Assembly (NCBI GenBank): GCA_903958915.1
Contig: CAJBVC010000736.1
Span: 1-6,362 of the forward strand
Reading direction: 5' to 3'
Length of the DNA stretch: 6,362 nucleotides
DNA from: an uncultured beta proteobacterium
GTDB taxonomy: Bacteria; Pseudomonadota; Gammaproteobacteria; Burkholderiales; Burkholderiaceae_C
Both the position numbers and the translations under genes were made by a program. The notes beneath the pieces are model-generated. The model did not search any database. It was given only the letters and a program-made list of their open reading frames with translations, and was not told the DNA's origin. Each line of letters opens with the position of its first letter. The first letter of the stretch is position 1. Shown in pieces: positions 1 to 6,362 of the stretch.

Positions 1-2
1 AC

Positions 3-500
3 ATCCTCGGACTCGGCGTGATGATCACCGGGGAGTCCGGTCTGGGCAAGAGTGAACTGGGGCTGGAACTCATTTCCCGTGGCAACGGGCTCGTCGCCGA
101 CGACGCGGTGGACTTGTATCGAATCAACCAGACCACGATCGCAGGGCGCTGCCCGGAGCTGTTGCAAAATCTGCTGGAGGTGCGCGGCATTGGCTTGCTG
201 GACATTCGGGGAATATTTGGCGAGACAGCCGTGCGTCGCAAGATGCGCCTCAAGCTGATCGTTCATCTGGTGCGACGTGAAACACTGGAGCGGGAGTATG
301 AACGCATCCCGTATGAGCCGCTGACGCAGGATGTACTGGGCGTACCCGTGCGCAAGGTGGTCATTCAGGTGGTGGCAGGGCGCAACATTGCGGTGCTGGT
401 GGAGGCCGCAGTGCGCAATACGATCCTGCAGTTGCGTGGCATTGACACCTACCAGGAATTTGTGGAACGCCACCGCAAGGCGATGAGCCAGGGCAACTGA
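3..500 (+). CDS. hprK: HPr kinase/phosphorylase, C-terminal half (5' end outside window)
   Basis: The enzyme phosphorylates, and dephosphorylates, a serine of the phosphocarrier HPr. In betaproteobacteria it belongs to a reduced PTS thought to be regulatory rather than sugar-transporting. The frame is open from the left edge, so the first 165 visible codons are only the C-terminal half of a protein usually a little over 300 residues long. Visible in order (fragment numbering) are the P-loop GESGLGKS (10-17), the conserved VADD with the catalytic aspartates (33-34), and the family signature [13 protein letters not shown] (58-70). The C-terminal [16 protein letters not shown] segment matches the loop that contacts HPr and supports phosphorolysis. 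The GTG at 18 lies inside the conserved strand before the P-loop and is not a start. The gene converges on fur with 5 nt between stop codons. ptsN is often just upstream in relatives, but that cannot be seen here. Confidence 0.96.
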   Translation: MLGLGVMITGESGLGKSELGLELISRGNGLVADDAVDLYRINQTTIAGRCPELLQNLLEVRGIGLLDIRGIFGETAVRRKMRLKLIVHLVRRETLEREYERIPYEPLTQDVLGVPVRKVVIQVVAGRNIAVLVEAAVRNTILQLRGIDTYQEFVERHRKAMSQGN

Positions 501-514
501 GCCTTTCAGGGCTC
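499..514. terminator. Possible weak bidirectional hairpin between hprK and fur
   Basis: GAGCC (499-503) can pair with GGCTC (510-514) around a 6-nt loop, and the hairpin spans the junction of the two convergent genes, overlapping both stop codons. The position suits a shared terminator. The stem is only 5 bp and no run of T follows on either strand, so it is not a convincing intrinsic terminator. Confidence 0.25.
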
Positions 515-940
515 CTCGGTACGGTTCGGGCACGGCTTCTTGGTGCAGGTGGCGTACAGGCTCAGTGCATGGTCGGTGATGGCAAAGCCCTTGGTTTTAG
601 CGACATCGTGCTGGCGTTTTTCGATTTCCGCATCGTAAAACTCCTCCACCCGACCGCAATCCAGGCACACCAGATGGTCATGGTGCTGCCCTTCATTGAG
701 CTCGTAAACCGCCTTCCCGCTTTCAAAGTGGCTACGACACAAAATGCTCGCTTGCTCAAACTGGGTGAGTACACGGTACACGGTTGCCAGACCGACGTCC
801 GATCGCTCCTGCAGCAAAACCCGGAAAACGTCCTCCGCGGTCATATGGCGGTGTGTTCCCCGCTGGAAAACCTCCAGAATTTTCAGTCGAGGAACCGTCG
901 CCTTCAGTCCGGTACTTTTCAATTCATTGAGTTTGGTCAC
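506..940 (-). CDS. fur: Ferric uptake regulator Fur
   Basis: Iron-responsive transcriptional regulator: the Fe(II)-loaded dimer binds Fur boxes, mostly repressing iron-acquisition genes. The product is 144 residues (E. coli Fur has 148). The N-terminal winged helix (about 1-80) carries the recognition segment [12 protein letters not shown] (50-61), nearly identical to E. coli. The dimerisation and metal domain has [11 protein letters not shown] (86-96). Metal ligands expected from E. coli are all present: H32, E80, H87, H89 and E100, plus the structural-zinc cysteines C92, C95, C132 and C137. I chose the GTG at 940 because GGAAAG sits 6 nt upstream and the protein then starts [12 protein letters not shown], as the family does. 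A TTG at 967 would add nine atypical residues and has no ribosome site. The gene is divergent from bamE, a pairing known from Pseudomonas and Xanthomonas (omlA-fur). No clear Fur box was seen upstream. Confidence 0.96.
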   Translation of the reverse strand: MTKLNELKSTGLKATVPRLKILEVFQRGTHRHMTAEDVFRVLLQERSDVGLATVYRVLTQFEQASILCRSHFESGKAVYELNEGQHHDHLVCLDCGRVEEFYDAEIEKRQHDVAKTKGFAITDHALSLYATCTKKPCPNRTEEP

Positions 941-946
941 AGTGGT

Positions 947-952
947 CTTTCC
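947..952 (-). promoter_or_regulatory. Ribosome binding site deciding the fur start
   Basis: On the minus strand GGAAAG lies 6 nt before the GTG at 940. It supports that codon over the in-frame TTG at 967, which has no purine-rich stretch at the right distance. Confidence 0.55.
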
Positions 953-990
953 GCCTCTGATGGTCAAGCGCGCACGCGAGGGTCAGCCGC

Positions 991-996
991 TACAAT
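991..996 (+). promoter_or_regulatory. Candidate -10 element for bamE-dapB
   Basis: TACAAT differs from the sigma-70 -10 consensus TATAAT at one base. It is 28 nt before the bamE ATG, which would give a leader of about 20 nt. No convincing -35 hexamer is seen 16-18 nt upstream, so the call rests on the -10 and its position alone. Confidence 0.4.
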
Positions 997-1002
997 CACG
1001 CG

Positions 1003-1031
1003 ATCATATCCCCGGTAAGCCTCTATGTCCG
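1003..1031 (-). promoter_or_regulatory. Candidate fur promoter overlapping the bamE start codon
   Basis: Read on the minus strand, CGGACA (1026-1031; four of six match TTGACA) and TATGAT (1003-1008; five of six match TATAAT) are separated by 17 bp, the ideal sigma-70 spacing. Transcription would begin about 50 nt before the fur GTG. The -35 element lies inside the first codons of bamE, so the two divergent promoters would overlap physically. Inferred from pattern only. Confidence 0.35.
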
Positions 1032-1573
1032 ATCTCTCCCGTCGACGCGCGCACCTCTCCTCGCTAGCGCTTGCTTGCAGTATCCTGCTGTGGGGCTGTG
1101 GCAGTTTTGACAATGCCAGTAGCAAGCTCATCAGTGTCATCACTCCCTACAAAATGGACGTGGTGCAGGGCAATGTGGTCACCAAGGAGCAGGTGGCCGC
1201 ATTGAAGCCGGGCATGGCCCGCAGTCAGGTACGGGATGTGCTTGGCACGGCGCTGCTTGCCAGTGTGTTCCATGCCGATCGCTGGGACTATGTGTTTACC
1301 CTCAAGAGCCAGACGGCCGCACCGCAGTCACGCAAGGTGACCGTTTTCTTCAAGAATGACGCGATGGAAAAGGTGGTGGCGGAAGACTTGCCGACCGAGG
1401 CCGAATTCGTGGCCACTTTGAAATCGACGCGAGTGTCGGGCACACTGCCACCGCTGGAAGCAAGCCCAGAAAGCTTAAAGGCATTTCCCGTTGCGCCCAA
1501 GCCTGTCGCGCCGGTAGGCTCAACGGCCACCGTACCTGTGAATTACCCTCCGCTTGAGCCCACGGGCAAGTAG
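1025..1573 (+). CDS. bamE: Outer-membrane assembly lipoprotein BamE (OmlA/SmpA family)
   Basis: Predicted lipoprotein of the BAM complex, which folds beta-barrel proteins into the outer membrane. The 182-residue product starts with a basic n-region (SRRRAH) and a hydrophobic stretch, then LLWGC, giving lipidation at C25. Residue +2 is G, so nothing suggests retention in the inner membrane. The SmpA/OmlA domain spans about 42-120: [16 protein letters not shown], then [16 protein letters not shown] and WDYVF, which aligns with the E. coli BamE pattern QGN...VGM...ALGTPL...WFYVF. The tail after about 135 is rich in proline and alanine and looks disordered; E. coli BamE (about 113 residues) lacks it. 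The lipobox is slightly odd, with tryptophan at -2. GGTAAG 5 nt before the ATG is a modest ribosome site. The gene is divergent from fur, with dapB 16 nt downstream. Confidence 0.93.
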   Translation: MSDLSRRRAHLSSLALACSILLWGCGSFDNASSKLISVITPYKMDVVQGNVVTKEQVAALKPGMARSQVRDVLGTALLASVFHADRWDYVFTLKSQTAAPQSRKVTVFFKNDAMEKVVAEDLPTEAEFVATLKSTRVSGTLPPLEASPESLKAFPVAPKPVAPVGSTATVPVNYPPLEPTGK

Positions 1574-1579
1574 TCGGCA

Positions 1580-1587
1580 GAGGAAAG
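1580..1587 (+). promoter_or_regulatory. Ribosome binding site of dapB
   Basis: GAGGAAAG lies 2 nt before the ATG at 1590, with its AGGA core 5 nt away. It is the strongest Shine-Dalgarno sequence in the window and fixes the dapB start over the in-frame TTG at 1554, which lies inside bamE. Confidence 0.7.
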
Positions 1588-1589
1588 CG

Positions 1590-2393
1590 ATGAACCACCG
1601 AATAACCATTGCCGGAGCCTCCGGTCGCATGGGTCACATGTTGATCGAGGCGGTGCGACACGCAGAAGACTGCACATTGGTTGGTGCACTGGACATGGCT
1701 GGCAGTGCGTCCATCGGCGTCGATGCCGGTGTATTCGCGGGGCTGCCCACAGGGGTTGCGATCACAGATGATCTGCGCCAGGGGTTACAACAATGCGATG
1801 TGATGATTGATTTCACTCGGCCTGAAGGTACTTTGAAGCACCTGCAGGTATGTCGGGACCTGGGGGTTGGTGCCGTTATCGGGACCACCGGATTTTCCGA
1901 AGCGCAGAAGTCAGAAATTGAGGAACTGGCTTGCCATATGGCCATCGTCATGGCGCCCAACATGAGTGTTGGCGTGAACGTGACTTTGAAGCTGCTGGAG
2001 ATGGCGGCCAAGGCACTTGCGACGGGTTACGACATTGAAATCGTTGAAGCGCACCACCGCCACAAGGTCGACGCTCCATCGGGTACCGCACTCAAGATGG
2101 GCGAAGTGATTGCTGATGCTTTGGGCCGCGATCTGAAGGATTGCGCGGTGTATGCGCGAGAGGGCGTGACGGGGGAGCGAGATCCGTCCTCGATTGGCTT
2201 TGCGACGATCCGGGGCGGTGACATTGTGGGCGACCATACGGTATTGTTTGCCGGCATTGGCGAGCGCATTGAAATCAGCCACAAGTCGTCCAGCCGCCAG
2301 ACCTATGCGCAGGGTAGTTTGCGCGCTGCGCGATTTCTGCACGGCAAGAAGTCCGGTTTGTTCGATATGTTTGATGTGTTGGGCCTGCAGTGA
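1590..2393 (+). CDS. dapB: 4-hydroxy-tetrahydrodipicolinate reductase
   Basis: Cytosolic enzyme of the diaminopimelate/lysine pathway. It reduces the DapA product to tetrahydrodipicolinate with NAD(P)H, feeding both lysine and peptidoglycan synthesis. The 267-residue product compares with 273 in E. coli. The Rossmann fold opens with GASGRMG (9-15), and GTTGFS (98-103) and APNMSVGVN (122-130) follow. The active-site stretch [15 protein letters not shown] (153-167) holds H155 and K159, equivalent to E. coli H159 and K163. The C-terminus continues with [13 protein letters not shown] and ends [14 protein letters not shown], typical of a full-length enzyme. The start is the ATG with the strong GAGGAAAG site. 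The gene sits 16 nt after bamE and its TGA overlaps the next gene's GTG, so bamE, dapB and exbB are probably cotranscribed. Confidence 0.98.
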   Translation: MNHRITIAGASGRMGHMLIEAVRHAEDCTLVGALDMAGSASIGVDAGVFAGLPTGVAITDDLRQGLQQCDVMIDFTRPEGTLKHLQVCRDLGVGAVIGTTGFSEAQKSEIEELACHMAIVMAPNMSVGVNVTLKLLEMAAKALATGYDIEIVEAHHRHKVDAPSGTALKMGEVIADALGRDLKDCAVYAREGVTGERDPSSIGFATIRGGDIVGDHTVLFAGIGERIEISHKSSSRQTYAQGSLRAARFLHGKKSGLFDMFDVLGLQ

Positions 2394-3040
2394 GCGTTTT
2401 TGATTTGCTTTTTCGGGGCGACGCCATCAGCAGCGCGGTGGCGATCACGCTGCTGGCCATGTCAGTCACCAGTTGGGTGGTGATTCTGTGGAAAGCCCGC
2501 CTGTTGCAGCGCGCCTTGCACGATGTGCCCCGGTCTACCGCTGCCTTCTGGCAGTCGACAGCACTCGAGGAAGGTTTGCGTACCTTGCAGGCGTTTGATC
2601 GGGAGCAGTTGGTCGGGCCCCTGGTGCAGGCATCGCAGGCGGACACACGGGGTACCTTGGGCGCTGCGGGGGACGCTTCTCAACGCCTGACGCGCGTCTT
2701 GCGCGACGCTCTCCATGCGGTGCTTCTCAAGTTGCAATGGGGGCAAGTGGTCCTTGCAACGGTGGGTTCGACCGCGCCGTTTGTCGGGCTGCTGGGGACG
2801 GTGTGGGGTATCTACCATGCGCTCATTGGTATGGCAGGTGCAGGTCAGATCAGTATTGACCGGATTTCTGGCCCGGTCGGTGAGTCGCTCATCATGACGG
2901 CAGCCGGTCTTGCGGTGGCGATACCTGCGGTGTTGGCCTATAACGTGATGGGGCGCACCATTGGGCGAATCGAGGCGGATCTGGAGGGTTTTGCGCGTGA
3001 TCTGCGCGATCTCCTGATCAGTCAGGCGCCTGCTACCTAA
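2390..3040 (+). CDS. exbB: MotA/TolQ/ExbB-family proton channel subunit, ExbB-like
   Basis: Inner-membrane channel subunit that, with ExbD, uses the proton gradient to drive TonB (or, if TolQ-like, TolA). The 216-residue product has the family topology: TM1 about 14-34, a cytoplasmic domain about 35-117, TM2 about 119-141 and TM3 about 165-186. The core [19 protein letters not shown] (123-141) and [22 protein letters not shown] (from 164) follow E. coli ExbB closely. T137, E165 and T170 occupy the positions of ExbB T148, E176 and T181 in the channel. ATVG rather than the TolQ-like IAST favours ExbB, but the assignment to TonB or Tol is not secure. The GTG start overlaps the dapB stop as GTGA and has no strong ribosome site, implying translational coupling. 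exbD follows 12 nt later; no tonB is seen. Confidence 0.9.
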   Translation: MSVFDLLFRGDAISSAVAITLLAMSVTSWVVILWKARLLQRALHDVPRSTAAFWQSTALEEGLRTLQAFDREQLVGPLVQASQADTRGTLGAAGDASQRLTRVLRDALHAVLLKLQWGQVVLATVGSTAPFVGLLGTVWGIYHALIGMAGAGQISIDRISGPVGESLIMTAAGLAVAIPAVLAYNVMGRTIGRIEADLEGFARDLRDLLISQAPAT

Positions 3041-3041
3041 C

Positions 3042-3046
3042 GGGAG
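3042..3046 (+). promoter_or_regulatory. Ribosome binding site of exbD
   Basis: GGGAG lies 6 nt before the GTG at 3053, in the 12-nt gap after the exbB stop. It supports the GTG start that gives ExbD its usual short N-terminal cytoplasmic segment. Confidence 0.6.
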
Positions 3047-3052
3047 CACAAC

Positions 3053-3481
3053 GTGTCATTCGGCCGATTGGAGCGCAGCCCGGGTCCGCAGCCCATGAGC
3101 GACATCAACATGACACCCTTGGTGGATGTGATGTTGGTGTTGGTGGTCATCTTCATCATCACTGCGCCGTTGCTGGTTGGGGCCGTCAAGGTCGATTTAC
3201 CAACATCGGACGGTACCAGTGCCACTGGTAACGCGGCATTCATTGCGCTGTCCATCGACAAGTCGGGTCAGGTTTTTGTTGGCGAGCAACCATTGCAGGC
3301 CGGTCCCCTTGTCACTGTTTTGGAAACTGCCGCGCGGCTAAACCCCGAGACCGAGGTGCAATTGCGTGCAGACAGCGCAGTTCCCTATGGACGGGTGGTC
3401 GAAGTCATGGGTGCGGCCCACAAGGCCGGCCTGTACCGCATCGGCTTTGTGGCCGAAGTCGCGAAGCCTGCAACGCCCTGA
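3053..3481 (+). CDS. exbD: ExbD/TolR-family biopolymer transport protein, ExbD-like
   Basis: Partner of the ExbB-like channel. A single transmembrane helix inserts in the channel pore and a periplasmic domain contacts TonB or a similar transducer. The product has 142 residues (E. coli ExbD 141). A short cytoplasmic tail leads into SDINMTPLVDVMLVLVVIFIITAP, with the helix at about 23-43. D25, the essential protonatable aspartate, falls at the same number as in E. coli ExbD. The periplasmic part (about 45-142) has the usual VDLPTS linker, an LSIDKSGQVFVGEQPL strand pair, VQLRAD and the YGRVVEVMGAAHKAGL helix. The start is a GTG preceded by GGGAG. INMTP matches ExbD better than the TolR form INIVP, though the two families intergrade. 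It is the last gene before the gap ahead of leuS. Confidence 0.92.
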   Translation: MSFGRLERSPGPQPMSDINMTPLVDVMLVLVVIFIITAPLLVGAVKVDLPTSDGTSATGNAAFIALSIDKSGQVFVGEQPLQAGPLVTVLETAARLNPETEVQLRADSAVPYGRVVEVMGAAHKAGLYRIGFVAEVAKPATP

Positions 3482-3494
3482 TGGCATGAACGCC

Positions 3495-3500
3495 TAAAAT
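3495..3500 (+). promoter_or_regulatory. Candidate -10 element for leuS
   Basis: TAAAAT lies in the 73-nt gap between exbD and leuS and is one mismatch from TATAAT. It sits in the loop of a small inverted repeat, CGCC (3491-3494) with GGCG (3502-3505). A start near 3507 would leave a leader of roughly 48 nt. No convincing -35 is seen at 16-18 nt upstream, and read-through from exbD is also possible. Confidence 0.35.
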
Positions 3501-3554
3501 CGGCGTACCACTATCCTGAATTCATTGGGCAAACCCGGGTTGGCCCCACCATCC

Positions 3555-6359
3555 ATGCAAGAAAAATACCAGCACCTCGATGTTGAGAGAGCCACGCAAG
3601 ACCACTGGTCACAACCACTGTGGAACGGTTTCAACGCCTATCGCGTCACCGAGGATACCTCCAGGAAGAAGTATTACGCCTGCTCCATGTTGCCCTACCC
3701 CAGCGGCAAGTTGCACATGGGGCACGTGCGCAACTACACCATCAACGACATGCTCACGCGCTACTTGCGCATGAAGGGTTACAACGTGTTGATGCCGATG
3801 GGTTGGGATGCCTTTGGCTTACCTGCGGAAAACGCGGCATTGAAGAATGGTGTGCCGCCGGCCAAGTGGACCTATGAAAACATCGCCACCATGAAGGGGC
3901 AGATGCAGGCCATTGGTCTGGCCATCGACTGGAGCCGTGAAGTGGCCACCTGCGACCCCAGCTACTACAAGTGGAACCAATGGCTGTTTCTGAAAATGCT
4001 GGAAAAAGGCATTGCCTACCGCAAGACCCAGGTCGTCAACTGGGACCCGGTGGACCAGACGGTGCTGGCCAATGAGCAGGTCATTGATGGCAAAGGGTGG
4101 CGCACCGGTGCCACCGTCGAGAAGCGGGAGATTCCTGGCTATTATTTCAAGATCACCGACTATGCGCAGGAACTCCTGACCCAGGTTCAGGACGGTCTGC
4201 CCGGCTGGCCCGAACGTGTCAAGCTGATGCAGGAAAACTGGATTGGCAAGAGCGAGGGCGTACGCTTTGCGTTCACCCACGATAACCGTAACGACGCAGG
4301 TGAACTGATTGATGGTGGCCGCATGTACGTGTTCACGACGCGACCCGACACCATCATGGGCGTGACTTTTTGCGCGGTGGCGCCGGAGCACCCCCTGGCC
4401 GTACAGGCGGCCAAGTCGAATCTGCGCCTCGCGAAATTTATCGAAGAATGCAAGGCGGGCGGCACCACGGAAGCAGAGCTCGCGGTCAGGGAAAAACTGG
4501 GCATGCCAACAGGCTTGCAGGTAACCCATCCACTGACGGGCCGCGCGGTCGATGTCTGGGTCGGCAATTACGTGCTGATGGGCTATGGCGATGGCGCAGT
4601 GATGGGTGTGCCTGCCCATGACGAACGTGACTTTGCTTTTGCGAAGAAATATGACTTTCCGATCCACGATGTCGTGCACATTGATGGCCTCGCCTACGAC
4701 CACGACCAATGGCAGGACTGGTATGCCGACAAACAGCGCGGGGTCACCGTCAACTCGGATGTCTTCAGCGGGCTGACCTACAAGGAGGCGGTCGATGCGG
4801 TGGCGCATGCCCTGCAGGTCAAGGGGCTGGGCGAGAAACGCACCACCTGGCGGCTGCGCGACTGGGGCGTGAGCCGTCAGCGCTATTGGGGCACACCCAT
4901 TCCCATCATCCATTGCACCGAGCACGGGGCAGTACCCGTACCTGAGAAGGACCTGCCCGTGGTGTTGCCGCAGGACTGCGTGCCCGACGGCACCGGCAAC
5001 CCGTTGCACAAACATGAGGGCTTCCACGCGGGCGTGGTGTGCCCGGTGTGCGGTAAACCAGCGCGACGTGAGACCGACACGATGGACACCTTTGTCGATT
5101 CGAGCTGGTACTACATGCGTTACTGCGATCCCCACAACATCGAGGCGATGGTGGCGGGCGGCACCGAGTACTGGATGCGCGACCAACAACTGCCAACCGG
5201 CGGAAGCGGCATGGACCAGTACATCGGCGGCATCGAGCACGCCATCCTGCACCTGCTGTATGCGCGCTTCTGGACCAAGGTAATGCGTGATCTGGGCCTG
5301 GTCACAGTCGACGAGCCGTTTACCAAGTTGCTCACCCAGGGCATGGTGCTCAACCACATCTATTCCCGCAAGAGCGAGAAGGGCGGTATCGAGTATTTCT
5401 GGCCGCACGAGGTGGAGGACGTGCGCGATGCAACCGGTAAAGTGACGCATGCCAAACTCAAGGACGCCAAAGGCGATTTACCTGCCGGGACGCTGATCAC
5501 CTACGAAGGCGTCGGCACCATGAGCAAGAGCAAGAACAACGGTGTCGACCCGCAGGACCTGATCGAGAAATACGGCGCCGATACGGCTCGGCTCTACACC
5601 ATGTTCACCGCGCCACCTGAGGCCACGCTGGAGTGGAACGAAGCGGGCGTGGAGGGAAGTTACCGTTTTCTGCGCCGAGTCTGGAACTTCGGTGCCAAGC
5701 TGTATGCTATGGATAACATAGCTGCTCACGCAAGTGTGGCGGGCGTAAAAGGCCTGATTGATGTGGAATTCGGGCGCGAAGCCAAGGCCTTGCGCCGGGA
5801 AATTCACACCGTCCTCAAGCAGGTCGACTACGACTACCAGCGCATGCAGTACAACACGGTCGTCTCCGGCGCAATGAAGATGATCAACTCCCTTGAGAGC
5901 ATGGCCCCCACGCTTGCCATTGCATGTGCTGCGCTGCCCCCCGAGGGGGCCCTCGCGGCTAGGGGCGGCCCGTCGCCGCTCAAGTCTTCCAGCGACATAG
6001 CTGGCGCTCAAGTAGCCGTGCTCGAAAGCTTCGGTATCCTGCTGCGCTGCCTCTACCCGGCGACTCCGCATATCACCCACACGCTATGGACCGAACTGGG
6101 CTACGCTGCCCATTGGGGTGACATTCTGGATGCGCCTTGGCCCCAAGTGGACGACAAGGCGCTGCAGCAGGATGAAATTGAACTGATGCTGCAAATCAAC
6201 GGCAAGCTGAGGGGGTCGGTGGTCGTCCCTTCCAACGCATCCAAAGAGGTCATCGAAGCCGCGGCACTGGCTTGTGACACATTCGTCCAGTTTGCGGCCG
6301 GGGCTCCGGCCAGGAAAGTGATCGTTGTTCCCGGTCGTCTGGTGAACGTGGTGATCTAG
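3555..6359 (+). CDS. leuS: Leucyl-tRNA synthetase
   Basis: Cytosolic class I enzyme that charges tRNA-Leu with leucine and edits mischarged amino acids. The product is 934 residues, longer than the 860 of E. coli. In order: HMGH (54-57, the HIGH motif) in [16 protein letters not shown]; the CP1 editing domain with TTRPDT (261-266) and [28 protein letters not shown] (496-500) before [30 protein letters not shown] (656-660); anticodon-binding helices (about 744-870); and the C-terminal tRNA-contact domain ending [13 protein letters not shown]. The ATG at 3555 gives the family-typical start [11 protein letters not shown], although no good ribosome site precedes it; a TTG at 3525 would add ten unrelated residues. 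The cysteines of the E. coli NWCPND...CCWRC zinc site are absent (NWDPVD...KGWRTG). KMSKS reads TMSKS. Extra stretches at about 542-552, 718-735 and 784-817 are listed separately. The frame is intact throughout. Confidence 0.97.
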   Translation: MQEKYQHLDVERATQDHWSQPLWNGFNAYRVTEDTSRKKYYACSMLPYPSGKLHMGHVRNYTINDMLTRYLRMKGYNVLMPMGWDAFGLPAENAALKNGVPPAKWTYENIATMKGQMQAIGLAIDWSREVATCDPSYYKWNQWLFLKMLEKGIAYRKTQVVNWDPVDQTVLANEQVIDGKGWRTGATVEKREIPGYYFKITDYAQELLTQVQDGLPGWPERVKLMQENWIGKSEGVRFAFTHDNRNDAGELIDGGRMYVFTTRPDTIMGVTFCAVAPEHPLAVQAAKSNLRLAKFIEECKAGGTTEAELAVREKLGMPTGLQVTHPLTGRAVDVWVGNYVLMGYGDGAVMGVPAHDERDFAFAKKYDFPIHDVVHIDGLAYDHDQWQDWYADKQRGVTVNSDVFSGLTYKEAVDAVAHALQVKGLGEKRTTWRLRDWGVSRQRYWGTPIPIIHCTEHGAVPVPEKDLPVVLPQDCVPDGTGNPLHKHEGFHAGVVCPVCGKPARRETDTMDTFVDSSWYYMRYCDPHNIEAMVAGGTEYWMRDQQLPTGGSGMDQYIGGIEHAILHLLYARFWTKVMRDLGLVTVDEPFTKLLTQGMVLNHIYSRKSEKGGIEYFWPHEVEDVRDATGKVTHAKLKDAKGDLPAGTLITYEGVGTMSKSKNNGVDPQDLIEKYGADTARLYTMFTAPPEATLEWNEAGVEGSYRFLRRVWNFGAKLYAMDNIAAHASVAGVKGLIDVEFGREAKALRREIHTVLKQVDYDYQRMQYNTVVSGAMKMINSLESMAPTLAIACAALPPEGALAARGGPSPLKSSSDIAGAQVAVLESFGILLRCLYPATPHITHTLWTELGYAAHWGDILDAPWPQVDDKALQQDEIELMLQINGKLRGSVVVPSNASKEVIEAAALACDTFVQFAAGAPARKVIVVPGRLVNVVI
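5178..5210 (+). other. Small extra loop in LeuRS (residues 542-552)
   Basis: Where E. coli LeuRS runs YWLPVDIYIGG, this protein has YWM, then eleven residues [11 protein letters not shown], then MDQYIGG. This is about nine residues more, glycine-rich and likely a surface loop near the catalytic core. No repeat structure is visible in the DNA. Alignment was by eye against remembered E. coli sequence. Confidence 0.5.
5704..5760 (+). repeat. Repeat-like insertion 1 inside leuS
   Basis: Between RVW and KALRR the E. coli enzyme has about 24 residues and this one about 33. The DNA there holds a perfect inverted repeat, GCTATG (5706-5711) and CATAGC (5717-5722), around a 5-nt loop. It continues as AGCTGCTCACGCAAGTGTGG and an AAAAGGCCTGATT end. 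From memory this resembles a dispersed repeat common between genes of Comamonadaceae (CATAGCTGCT...GGCCTGATT). It encodes about residues 718-735 and uses an ATA codon, uncommon here. The repeat identity is inference; the extra length and hairpin are seen. Confidence 0.5.
5904..6004 (+). repeat. GC-rich palindromic repeat-like insertion 2 inside leuS
   Basis: Between INSLESM and [10 protein letters not shown] there are about 34 residues (784-817) where E. coli LeuRS has about ten. The DNA has a hairpin of GCCCCC (5936-5941) and GGGGGC (5945-5950) with a 3-nt loop. A second small stem follows (CCCT 5950-5953 with AGGG 5961-5964), and then CCAGC (5989-5993) with GCTGG (6000-6004). From memory the core, GCGCTGCCCCCCGAGGGGGC followed by a GGGGCGGCCCG block, matches a palindromic element abundant between genes in Comamonadaceae. 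The peptide is low-complexity (Ala, Gly, Pro, Ser) and includes uncommon AGG and ATA codons. The frame is preserved. Confidence 0.6.
5977..6013 (+). repeat. 9-bp direct repeat at the end of leuS insertion 2
   Basis: CGCTCAAGT occurs at 5977-5985 and again at 6005-6013, 28 bp apart. The second copy, read in another frame, encodes the start of the conserved AQVAVLE segment. It could be a trace of how the insert arose, or chance. Confidence 0.4.
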
Positions 6360-6362
6360 GGC

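Noticed and set aside
941..967. Longer Fur starting at TTG 967
   Set aside because: The extra residues TIRGGKTT are not typical of Fur and no ribosome site precedes the TTG, whereas GGAAAG precedes the GTG at 940.
569..1018. A 149-codon plus-strand frame opposite fur
   Set aside because: Fur on the minus strand has every family residue. The plus-strand product has no recognisable domain.
1554..1589. Longer DapB starting at TTG 1554 within bamE
   Set aside because: The strong GAGGAAAG site and the family-typical [15 protein letters not shown] point to the ATG at 1590.
3525..3554. Longer LeuRS starting at TTG 3525
   Set aside because: The added residues GKPGLAPPS match nothing in the family, and MQEKY at 3555 is the usual LeuRS beginning.
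3819..5450. A 543-codon open frame on the minus strand opposite leuS
   Set aside because: It lies entirely antisense to well-conserved LeuRS coding sequence. Its translation shows no recognisable motifs and is rich in H, V, R and A, as expected for a complementary shadow of a G+C-rich gene.
5704..6004. Frameshift or pseudogene in leuS at the extra stretches
   Set aside because: The frame is open across both inserts and the conserved C-terminal domain follows in the same frame, so the gene appears intact.

Overview
This 6.4 kb window looks like core chromosome of a betaproteobacterium, most likely a member of the Comamonadaceae (Burkholderiales; Acidovorax, Rhodoferax or Polaromonas type). 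The grounds are the moderately high G+C, the gene order hprK | fur < > bamE-dapB-exbB-exbD-leuS, the protein variants, and repeats that resemble ones I remember from that family. The taxonomic call comes from memory and was not checked by search.

Layout: the 3' half of hprK (HPr kinase/phosphorylase) enters from the left and ends 5 nt from the end of the convergent gene fur (minus strand). The 84-nt gap between fur and bamE holds divergent promoters. From there everything reads rightward. bamE (an outer-membrane assembly lipoprotein, also called OmlA/SmpA) is followed after 16 nt by dapB (lysine/diaminopimelate synthesis). dapB overlaps an exbB-type proton-channel gene by 4 nt, and 12 nt further on comes its partner exbD. 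After a 73-nt gap containing a possible -10 element, leuS (leucyl-tRNA synthetase) fills the rest and stops 3 nt before the window ends. There is no gene-free stretch over 300 bases, and I saw no RNA gene, transposon, CRISPR array or phage gene.

How the genes relate: Fur senses iron, and ExbB/ExbD energise TonB-dependent (often iron) uptake at the outer membrane. BamE helps insert outer-membrane beta-barrel proteins, and DapB supplies diaminopimelate for peptidoglycan. The middle of the window is therefore largely about the cell envelope, flanked by housekeeping genes. No TonB or Tol/Pal partner is encoded here.

I found no undescribed multi-gene system. The most unusual signal is inside leuS. 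Two stretches in the anticodon-binding part (about nt 5704-5760 and 5904-6004) have no counterpart in the Escherichia coli protein, contain hairpin-forming DNA, and look like small dispersed repeats that have become in-frame coding sequence in an essential gene.
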